Assembly: GCA_028564925.1 (NCBI GenBank)
Contig: CM053032.1
Span: 121,415,490 to 121,479,489 of the forward strand
From: Lithobates sylvaticus
Taxonomy: Eukaryota > Chordata > Amphibia > Anura > Ranidae
Direction: 5' to 3'
Length of the DNA stretch: 64,000 nucleotides
Shown here: positions 56,301-64,000 of the stretch, piece by piece
Layout of the letters: every line of letters starts with the position of its first letter
Numbering within the stretch: the first letter of the stretch is position 1
Position numbers and translations under genes: made by a program
The notes under the pieces: generated by a model
The model's input: the letters and a program-made list of their open reading frames with translations, nothing else
What the model was told of the DNA's origin: nothing
Database searches by the model: none

Positions 56301-56535
56301 CACCCGCGAGCACAGAGCGATCTCCCGGCTGGGTCTGTCACTCAGCCACAGACAGAGCAGCGAATGGAGTATGGCCGCTCTGTCTGTGGCTGCGTAACAG
56401 GCGAATGTAAGGCACTGCGAGCTGATGCAGAGGGGGGGGGGGGACAGCCCATATTGCTGTCCCCAGCCTGCTTAGGCTGCTGCATGGGTACTTTTTTGGG
56501 GGTCGGTCCGGCTGATTCATCAGGGAAGGAGGTGG

Positions 56536-56832
56536 GGTAGGCGGAGGCAGAGAGAAGACTGTGATCTGCAGGCTGTAGCAATTAAAATGGAAAAAAACTT
56601 TCCCCTGTCAAGCGGACTCTTTCTCCACTTTCAGGTGCCACTGTGCAGTGATCTCCTGTGTACACAACAGTACAGGTCTGCCCGGCGGATTGATATAGAA
56701 GAGACTGGGACTGTCATGTACTTGTCGCACAGGACATCACTGCGCAGCAGCACCCGAAAGTGGAGAAAGAGTCTGCTTTTTCTTTTAATTGCTACAGCCT
56801 GCAGATCACAGTCTTCTCTCTGCCTCCATCCA
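56536..56832. repeat. Foldback with about 100-bp arms
   Basis: Left arm GGCAGAGAGAAGACTGTGAT ... GGACTCTTTCTCCACTTTCA (56544-56635). The right arm is its inverse (56753-56825). Similarity extends toward the centre through GTGCAGTGATCTCCTGTG and GATTGATATAGAAGAGACTGG. Frames of 90-174 codons on both strands derive from it. Confidence 0.85.
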
Positions 56833-56904
56833 CCCCCTTCCTTCTGGGGAATTCTCTGACTGGGATGGCTCACCAGCCCCATTGCAGCCAGACCCTTGGC
56901 CCCA

Positions 56905-57047
56905 GCAGACGGACCCCAGGACCAGCAGCCCAGCCCCAGCAGCCAGACCCAAGGACCAGTACCCCAGCCCCAGCAGCCAGACCCAAGGACCAGTACCCCA
57001 GCCCCAGCAGCCAGACCCAAGGACCAGTAGCCCAGCCCCAGCAGCTG
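56905..57047. repeat. 34-bp minisatellite (CAGCCAGACCCAAGGACCAG)
   Basis: About four units. In frame it reads as Pro/Gln-rich on the plus strand and Leu/Gly-rich on the minus strand, giving false open frames of 85-174 codons. Confidence 0.9.
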
Positions 57048-57069
57048 TGTGATCAGGCTGCATTTCATT

Positions 57070-57089
57070 GGGGGGGGGGGGGGGGGGGG
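57070..57089. repeat. 20-base G run
   Basis: Uninterrupted G tract between ATTTCATT and TTGGCGCCGG. Likely unstable; also a possible G-quadruplex. Confidence 0.95.
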
Positions 57090-57440
57090 TTGGCGCCGGC
57101 GTGAAGCGTCACCTCCCTTTGAGCCTAGAATATTGCACCTTTTCACAATATTCAAAATTTCTGAGATTGTGGATTTGGGGTTTTCATGAGCTGTAAGCCA
57201 TAATCATCACAATTATGACAAATCACGGCTTGAACTATCTTGCTTTGCGTGTAATGAGTAATCTCATATATTAGTTTCACCTCTTAAGTTGCACTAGTGA
57301 AAGAATGAACTTTTGCACTATATTCAAATTTTTCGAGTATCACTTGTATATTGCTGTCTGTATCTTCATAAGACCTCATTACACACAGGGCACTTGATTT
57401 TCTCCTCTGAACACCTTTTACTCCTGCTAGGAAATGCTGC

Positions 57441-57933
57441 TTAAAGCGGACCTTTAGTAATTTTTTCAACTTTCCATCTATTAAATCTTCTGCCCTTGTT
57501 GTTTTAACTGTGGATAGTAAAACATTTTTTTCTGCCAGTAAATACCTTATACAGCCCACTTCCTTGTTCTTGTCTGGTCATTAGCCTAGGCTTATGACAT
57601 CATGCACAGCTCTCTCACTCTGGTGAGAGTTTGCCAGGAAGGGAGGGGGAGGCGTGAGTCATAAGAGGGCCAGTGAGAGCTGCAGGACTGCAGAGCTGGA
57701 GGTGTGCCTCTGTGTGTTTGTTTAAATTCAGGAAGTGACCAGACAGCAGCTTCAGCTGCCCACAGTTAAAATGGTTGCAGCCAGACTTAGTGGAGGGAGA
57801 TTTCTGCAGCATATTTGGCAAGTACAGAATCACAGTTTATTTAAAATAATATGCAAAGTGGTTGGGGGGAAGCAAAGGATGGCAAAGATGTTTTTATTAC
57901 AAATTATGTGAGCAGACTGCAATTCCTCTTTAA
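57441..57933. repeat. Interspersed repeat, TTAAAGCGGACC type
   Basis: From TTAAAGCGGACCTTTAGTAA to TGCAATTCCTCTTTAA. Inner CTCTCACTCTGGTGAGAG hairpin near 57612. Non-coding. Confidence 0.65.
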
Positions 57934-58338
57934 ACCACATATTGCACAAATGTTTAGGCAGGTCAAATGTTTAAGCATTAATCATTTCCATTGGCTAGAA
58001 TAATAATTTATTCTGGCCATTGGAAGGAAAGGACACTCAAGATCTACAGTGCTGAGAAAAAGTAATTGCACCCTCCCATTCTGAATCATGAATGAACTGT
58101 GATTAACCACATTTTTTTGGAAAGCCGAGTAAAATTTCACTTGCCACACCCAGGCCTGATTACCCAGACCTGTTGAATCAAGAAATCACTTAAATAGAAG
58201 CTGTCTGACAAAGTGAAGCACGCTAACAGATCACAAAAAGCCACACATCATGCCACAATTCCAAAAAAATCAAGAACAGATTAGAAGCAAAGTAATATAC
58301 ATGTATCGGTCTAGGGAGGGTTTTAAATCCATTTCTAA

Positions 58339-59003
58339 TGTCGCGTACACACGATCGGGCTTTCCGGCGGACTTGGTCCAGCGGACCAGAGTCCGTCGGA
58401 CAATTCGATCGTGTGTGGGCTCCAGCTGAATTTTTCTTCCCAAAAGTCTGGCGGACCTAGAAATAAGATTGGCTTCAAATTTGTCTGCCGGCCAAGGATA
58501 GTTACTTGGACGGGGAAAAAAAAAGTAGTAATTTGTGGATTTATAGAAGCTGAGAGAGAGTAAGAGGATGGATGTATGGTGTAGGGGGGGAGAAAAAGGT
58601 GGAATAGAAGGGGTAGCGAGAGAGGAATAATACCTACAAATTGATCAGTGTTCTTTGTTCAAACTGACTAATGCAAGTGAGCTGTATGAAAATGTGTATA
58701 ATATGTAAATGTGAAAAACAAAATAAAGATATAAAGTTAAAAAAAAAAATGTGTCTGCCGGCTTTCTAACGGACAATCCGTTCCTCTGTGTGCTAGTCCG
58801 GCGGACTTAACCCAGCGCTAGGGCAGCTATTGGCTACTGGCTATGAACTTCCTTATTCTATGTCATCACGTTTGAATCTGGCAGACTTTTGGAGTGATGG
58901 CCAAGTCCGTTCGTTTGAAAGTCCGGCGGACCTCAGCTGCAAAGTCCGTCAGATTTTCCGCCAGACCGAGTCCGTTGAAAAGTCTGGTCGTGTGTACGCG
59001 GCA
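58339..59003. mobile_element. Harbinger-type MITE inserted in the Tc1 transposase
   Basis: TAA duplications at 58336-58338 and 59004-59006. The interrupted Tc1 coding sequence (CCATTTCTAA-GGCTTTGG) defines the insertion point exactly. Ends TGTCGCGTACACACGATCGG and, inverse, TGCCGCGTACACACGACCAG. Without its own insert it is about 395 bp, like the 12819-13208 copy. Confidence 0.95.
58493..58751 (+). mobile_element. Poly(A)-tailed retro-insert inside the MITE
   Basis: Flanked by a perfect 11-bp duplication TGTCTGCCGGC (58482-58492 and 58752-58762). It ends with AATAAA (58722-58727) and, 11 bases later, a run of A (58739-58749). This is the signature of LINE-type (L1-like) target-primed integration of a polyadenylated RNA. 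The body (about 240 bases, GAGAGAGTAAGAGGATGGAT and onward) has no open frame I recognise. It could be a 5'-truncated L1 tail or a piece of a host mRNA 3' UTR. Confidence 0.88.
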
Positions 59004-59339
59004 TAAGGCTTTGGAAACTCCAGTGAACCAAGGGGAGAGCCATTATCCACAAATAGAGATAACTTGGAGCAGTGGTGAAACTTCCCAGGAGTGGCCAGCC
59101 TACAAAAATTACTCCAAAAGCAGGACAATGACTCATCCACGAGGTGATAAAAGAACCCAGAACAACATCTAAATAACTGCAGGCCTCACTTGCCTCGGTT
59201 AAGATCGTTTTTCATGATTCAACAATAAGAAAGAGACTGGGCAAAAATGGCATCCATGGGAGAGTTCCAAGGCCAAAGCCACACAGAGGCTCATCTCACA
59301 TTTACCAAAAAACATCTGGATTATCCCCAAGAGGTTTAG

Positions 59340-59513
<174 letters not shown>

Positions 59514-60145
59514 TGACTTATAATTGATGGAACCATGAATTCTGAGCTCTACCAGAAAATCCTAAAGGAGAATGTCCGGCCATAAGTGCGTGACCTCAAG
59601 CTCAAGTGCACTTGGGTTATGCAGCAGGACAATGATCCGAAACACAAAAGCAAGTCCACCTACAAATGGTTCAAACAAAGCAAAATTTAGGTTTTGGAGT
59701 GGCCTAGTCAAAGCTCGGACTTAAATCTAATTGAGATGCTGTATCATGACCTTACACAGGCCATTCATGCTGGAAAACCCTCCAATGTGGCTAAATTAAA
59801 ACAATTCTGCAAAGAAGAGAGGGACAAAATTGCTTCACAGCAATGTGTATCGCAAACGCTTGATTGCAGTTGTTGCCACCAAGGGTGGCACAACCAGTTA
59901 TTAGGTTTAGGGGGGAATTACTTTTTTACATAAAGCCATGCAGGTTTTTACAGATTTTTTGCCTTAATAAATGAAACCATAATTTAAAAACTGCATTTTG
60001 TATTTACTAGGGTTATCGTTGTGTAATAATATTTTTTTTTTTTTTGATGATCTGAGTCATTTAAGTGTGACAAATATGCAAAAAAAAAATATAAAATCAG
60101 AAAGGGGACAAACACTTTTTCACAGCATTGTAAGTGCTTCTAGCT

Positions 60146-60620
60146 TTTAAAAGAGAAGTATGGCTTTTAAACACTTGGCTTTTCCCCCCATTATACTTAC
60201 CTAGGTGGTAAGTATGCTGCATCTGTCCCCCGGCATCTCTTCACTGAGAACCGAGCCATCGAACATCGCCAATCGCTCGGTTCCCTCGGCTCCTCGAGCA
60301 GAAAGCTGCTGCCTGTCAATCAGCAGCTCTCCTGCCCTGCTCCCCCACGCTCACCGGAGCGCTAAGCTGTGGAGGGGCAGGGAGCGGCCGTCTCAGCTGC
60401 TTGCTGAGTGGATGAGATGGCTATCAGTCCAGGCACCTGGTGGATCCTGACTCCCAGAGTTGGGATGACGCAGTGCCTGGACTGATCTGTGTGACGTCAG
60501 CAGAGAGCGGACTTCAGCCCGCTCTCTGCTAAAAATGCGTCACAGGAGTGCAAAACGAATTGCACTCCTGTGACTCATAGGAGAAGCCCAGCTAACCGAG
60601 CGCAGGCTGGACTTCTTTAA
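60146..60620. repeat. Interspersed repeat, TTAAAAGAGAAGTATGGC...GGCTGGACTTCTTTAA
   Basis: Longer, inverse relative of 19292-19500 (shared GTGCCTGGACTG, GCAGAGAGCGG, GCACTCCTGTGA). Contains TTATACTTACCTAGGTGGTAAG-type inverse blocks. Non-coding; the 81-codon frame is chance. Confidence 0.75.
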
Positions 60621-61142
60621 GCTTGTTTAAATGCATTTTCTGCTTAAAAGCTCCTGTCCTGAATGTGCTAGTGAATTATTATTTTTTTTAGCATGTAAAC
60701 ACTCCTCTTCTAATACATCCGTAAAAGCCTATGTGTGCATAGACACACAGGCTAACATAGAGGTACTTTTACAAGCTGAAAAAAAATGCCAAAACAAAAG
60801 AAATACATAGTTTTTTTAAGCCATGTGTACACGAGGGAGATCCATTCTGAATTTCCTGATAGCCATTGTCATAGGGAATAAAAGTGATGGTAAATCCAAA
60901 ATGTCAAGTTGCTACCAGAACAGGAACAGAGGGGAAATATTCCAGTGGGGACAGATGTCTCTCACATTAAAAATATATCCCTTCATTTCCTGCTGAGTCT
61001 ATAGGAATGGAACTAAAGCAAGAACTCTATAATAAAACCGATAGCAAAAAATGAAAACATTTTGGACTTTAGAAATACAGTATTTTAAAGGTCGTTAACC
61101 TAATGCATAAAGAAGATCCATGTCCATCTAATAAAACCCATC
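60621..61142. other. No gene; MITE scrap at 60.83-61.02 kb
   Basis: CATGTGTACACGAGGGAGATCC near 60823 recalls a MITE terminus but no opposite end is clear. Confidence 0.4.
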
Positions 61143-61500
61143 TTAAACACTTCCTTCCCAGCCTATTGTCAATTAATGGCTGGGCGGGACATTTGTGGTT
61201 CAGGATGGATGTCATATGATGTCCTCCTGGAATGCGTCTCGTGCGTCCATAGGGCCACGCTGCTGCACAATCTGTCACCGACTGTGTCCATTGGACACAG
61301 CCAATGCTCGATCAGTGTACTGGCTCGCTGCTGGCACCATGTGATCACTATAACCAATCACAGCAGATAACATGACAGTTGTAAACAATGGATGGCTTCC
61401 TTTCATGCCATTGCCATCCATTGTGTACAATTGTGTTGCAGCCTATGTGTACCATGTAATTAGCTGTGGCAACTCACAGCTAATCACAACAATAATCTGT
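61143..61500. mobile_element. Truncated TTAA-type element
   Basis: TTAAACACTTCCTTCCCAGCC starts at TTAA 61143-61146 and resembles the TTAACCACTTCC ends of the main family. Hairpins TGTCCATTGGACACA (61286) and TAGCTGTGGCAACTCACAGCTA (about 61461) follow. The far end is missing. Confidence 0.55.
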
Positions 61501-62331
61501 TTCAATCAGGCATTCAGAGACTGCAAGAGGAAGATGGAGAGAATGATTCTTCTATATGCAGCCGCCCCCACTTTTCCTCCTATCCAGGTTACAGGGGGGG
61601 GGGGGGGGGGCGCACTCACGTTCTCTCTCATCCAGCTCCAAGGTGTCTGCAGCAAGTGTCTGCTCTAGCTCCTCCCCTCTTTGCAGTCACGCTCCCTGGC
61701 ACCGACGGCTGACCTATACGGGTGGCTGTGTAGAGGCCGAAGGTGTCTCCTCTAACTCCTCCCCCTTCATGTTTTTTCCCCCTGGGGCTGAAGGCTGAGC
61801 TTAACTGGCAGCCAGGTGGCCGCGGAGAGGCACAGACTCAAAGAGCAGCCCAGCTGCCTTGGACCCCACAAGGACATGCAGCCTTGCGGCCCCGGCCCAC
61901 TGGGCAAGTGCCCTATTTGCCTATGGCCAATACGGGCCAGCATGTAACAAAGCAAGATAAAAAAATGGAATTACCGTTCAGTGGGGAGAGGGTGATTTTA
62001 TTGTGGCATCTAGGTTGACTTGTAAAAAACACCAATCCTTCAATTTACATGCTTGGAAGAGTTACAGAACAGTAAAATTTTCACGGACAGCATTAGTGGC
62101 CACATATTCTAGAATCACATAATTTGGATGTGTTTTTGCAGCTTACATTTAGCTTGACTTCAATACAGCAGCAAACACCCTAATCTGATTCATTTCAACT
62201 TGAAAAAAAAGTGTTTTTAAGTAGTTTTACCTGCAAAACCTGATTTCCTTATCCTGTACAAGGGGCCTGTTTTAAATTGGTGAATGCAACTTTTTATTGT
62301 TTCTTCCTCATAAAAGGCAGACATAGCGATT
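61501..62331. other. No gene; G-run at 61595-61610 in a GC-rich repeat-like block
   Basis: CTCTCTCATCCAGCTCCA and a later CTCCTC-rich segment suggest a repeat with poorly defined ends. The open frames of 80-98 codons crossing the G run are unsupported. Confidence 0.4.
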
Positions 62332-62739
62332 GTAAATGATCACTTTCTAAAACAACCCATTCAGTTTAAAATAGAAATGAAAGGCAAAACATTTTTGTAT
62401 AGATCTAAAAAAAAAATAGGGAAACCATGTATAATGTTTTTTTTATAAATGATCACATTCCCTCTGTTCTCAGCTGCATAAGAGCTGGGGGGAGGAGAAG
62501 CAGCACAATGCACTTCCCAGTGAATGGCTGTGCAACGAGAGAATGTCAGAACAAGTCTGATCATTGGAGGAGAGTACACTGAGTTACCAGCATAGCTAGA
62601 GAACTGACCATGGTGTGCTCTCCTGCTTAGTGTGGTCAGTTTTTAATAGGAAAGCAAGGGGACTGTCAGGAACATATAAGTACATGGTACAGCAGACACA
62701 TATCAGGAAAATGACATGTTGGGGTAACAAACGCTTTAA
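62332..62739. repeat. Interspersed repeat family X (copy 3)
   Basis: Inverse of 33622-34087: CACTTTCTAAAACAACCCATTC at the left and GGGGTAACAAACGCTTTAA at the right. Uninterrupted. Confidence 0.85.
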
Positions 62740-63194
62740 TGTCCAGTTGGTAGCTATGCAAGGTGGAGACTAGTGATTCAAACTTAATGTCCACCTTTCC
62801 CAAAAATCCAGTTAATGCAGCAATATTTCTCTCAAGATCAATGTGTAGTTAAACATTTTTTGCATTGAAGCATACAGAGCTCCCCCTCATGATTAGTGCA
62901 TGGCAGGCAAAGTACACAGGCTCTTGTAAAGACTTTCCCCAGCCTCGGATCCGTGCAGAAGTACAGACCTGCTGTTAAGGGGCTGAAGGAAGTGCGGCAG
63001 AACTACAGAAAGAAGAGGGCAGAGGGAGGATTGCTGAAACGCTCTGCACATTTCACTCTGTAGCAGATGAAACTTCTAATAAATATGTGTAAACAATGGC
63101 AGACACAAATGACGCAGCTGTAAGGGAAGTGCACAGCATGGTCTAAAACTTCAACCTAACCTTTAATTCTGCAAAGGAAATGTCTACCCATTCT
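62740..63194. other. No recognised feature
   Basis: Ordinary sequence between family X and the last TTAA element. Confidence 0.45.
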
Positions 63195-63613
63195 TTAACC
63201 AGTTGTGGACCACCCACCGCACATTTACTGCGGCAGGGCAACCGCTCTGTGCCAGATCACGTACCTAGTACGCGATCAGCGCTTCCAGTGATCAGTCTTT
63301 AGGTCCAAGCAAATTAATTTTGGCCTAGACCTACTGATCGGTTCTGCGTCTTTCTTCTGCGCCGCCGTCCGGGGGTCTTCTTCTGACTTTGGGGGTCTTG
63401 TCCTGCTCTTCGTTTGTTCTGCCGGGCCTCCGCTATCTTCTTGCAGCTCTTTTACTAGCGTTGGCCCGGTCTTCTGTCGCTGTCGCCAACGCCTTCTGCT
63501 TCTTCTGCTTCTTTCTTCTCCCGATGTTGACACAACGCTGTCTCTGCTGTCTCCCAGCATCCTCCGGGACTGTGACATCATAAGGGGGTGGGGTCACCAT
63601 ATGACATGATCCG

Positions 63614-63641
63614 GTGACCCCGCCCCTTGTCCCTATATAAG
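63614..63641 (+). promoter_or_regulatory. TATA promoter-like site at the palindrome centre
   Basis: CCCCGCCCC (about 63617-63625) followed by TATATAAG at 63634-63641. This matches a GC-box plus TATA core promoter. The mirrored half has no TATA, so the direction would be rightward. Confidence 0.5.
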
Positions 63642-63835
63642 TGGCCGCGCAACAGGTATCGGCCATTACAAGCGGAGACAGCTTTGTGTCAACATTGGGA
63701 GAAGAAAGCCCCCGGACGGCAGCAGAGACGCAGAAGAAAGCCGGGCTCCTCCGCTAGTAAAAGAGCTAGCAGAAGATAGCGGAGGAGTCCGGCGAGAAGA
63801 CACCGCAAGATGGAAGAAGACCCTCGGAGCTGTCT

Positions 63836-63841
63836 AATAAA
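63836..63841 (+). promoter_or_regulatory. AATAAA with GT-rich downstream element
   Basis: Lies about 200 bases after the TATA box and is followed by TTGTGTTGTGTTTTTTATTT, a typical poly(A) signal context. With 63634 it would delimit a short non-coding RNA of about 190 bases. Confidence 0.45.
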
Positions 63842-64000
63842 GTATTTTAAAAACTTGTGTTGTGTTTTTTATTTACACTTTTTTTTCACCAGGTGAATGG
63901 GTAGGGGTACATCGTACCCCATACTCATTCACATAGGGTGGGGGGCCGGAATCTGGGGGCCCCCTTATCAAAGGGGACTCCCAGATTCCGATAAGCCCCC

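Larger units (their letters stand above)
63195..64000 (+). mobile_element. TTAA-bounded palindromic element (cut by window end)
   Basis: Begins TTAACCAGTTGTGG (TTAA 63195-63198). 63340-63550 is an imperfect inverse of 63670-63800 (TTCTTCTCCCGATGTTGACA against TGTCAACATTGGGAGAAGAA; CTCCGCTATCTTCTTGCAGC against the GCAGAAGATAGCGGAGG block), centred on GGGGTCACC...GGTGACCCC at about 63590-63620. The right part has perfect hairpins GGGGTAC-ATC-GTACCCC (63904-63920) and CGGAATCTGGG/CCCAGATTCCG (63947-63990). The 101-codon minus-strand frame at 63276-63581 is Arg/Ser-rich noise. Confidence 0.7.

Noticed and set aside
56631-57155. 174-codon minus-strand frame, Gly/Leu-rich, as a membrane protein
   Set aside because: The Gly/Leu repeat is the 34-bp minisatellite in reverse and the rest is one arm of a foldback; no start or family support.
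63276-63581. 101-codon Arg-rich minus-strand frame as a small nuclear protein
   Set aside because: It lies in the palindrome of the TTAA element; composition follows from the CTTCTT-rich DNA.

Overview
The window is vertebrate nuclear DNA. I could not support a single host exon, tRNA, rRNA or other host gene in it. The repeat content points to an anuran amphibian, probably a ranid-type frog. The signs are a CR1 LINE with a (ACTATGTA)-type tail, a tRNA-headed V-SINE/DANA-like SINE, several PIF/Harbinger-type MITEs with 3-bp TTA/TAA duplications and CGTGTGTAC-type ends, many TTAA-bounded (piggyBac-like) non-autonomous elements, hAT-type MITEs, old Tc1 elements and DIRS-type fossils. The species assignment is inference from memory of such repeats, not a search result. 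The stretch is best read as intergenic or deep intronic DNA built by repeated nested insertion.

Layout. 1-5 kb: the end of a TTAA element, then two closely similar Harbinger-type MITEs flanking a DIRS tyrosine-recombinase fossil, then a palindrome of CR1 tails. 5-8 kb: a Tc1 scrap and more MITEs. 8.1-10.9 kb: a 2.77-kb hAT-type non-autonomous element with perfect 8-bp duplications, its own CCAAT/TATA promoter and a higher-order tandem array. 11-15 kb: MITEs and a spaced direct repeat. 15-18 kb: a Tc1 transposase pseudogene lacking its catalytic Glu, then a DIRS gag/RT fossil on the minus strand with a hAT MITE inside it. 20 kb: the SINE. 22.4-31.3 kb: a nearly complete CR1 LINE (ORF1 with an SGNH-esterase region, endonuclease, RT, C-terminus) split by three insertions, one of which is itself split. 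32-39.8 kb: MITEs, foldback repeats and a 153-bp tandem array. 40-42.9 kb: a TTAA element carrying a 0.7-kb 10-bp minisatellite, a perfect 53-bp palindrome and a run of hairpins. 44.2-45.2 kb: a solo LTR. 45.4-51.9 kb: further TTAA copies, a TA-flanked element holding three tandem 197-bp palindromes, and a foldback repeat. 52.5-57.9 kb: hAT elements and a foldback/minisatellite block. 58.0-60.1 kb: a complete-length but dead Tc1 element containing a Harbinger MITE, which contains a poly(A)-tailed retro-insert. 60-64 kb: more repeats, ending in a TTAA-bounded palindromic element with a compact TATA-to-AATAAA unit.

How the parts relate. The only protein-coding remains belong to transposons. The LINE (CR1) and the SINE share a 3' tail, which fits LINE-dependent mobilisation. 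The MITEs carry target duplications typical of three transposase classes (TTA/TAA, TTAA, 8 bp), but no intact matching transposase is present, so they must have been moved in trans. The most notable signals are structural: hairpin runs that keep similar architecture in three TTAA copies, tandem palindromes, a young perfect palindrome, and small promoter/poly(A) units inside non-coding transposons. I found no convincing new protein system.
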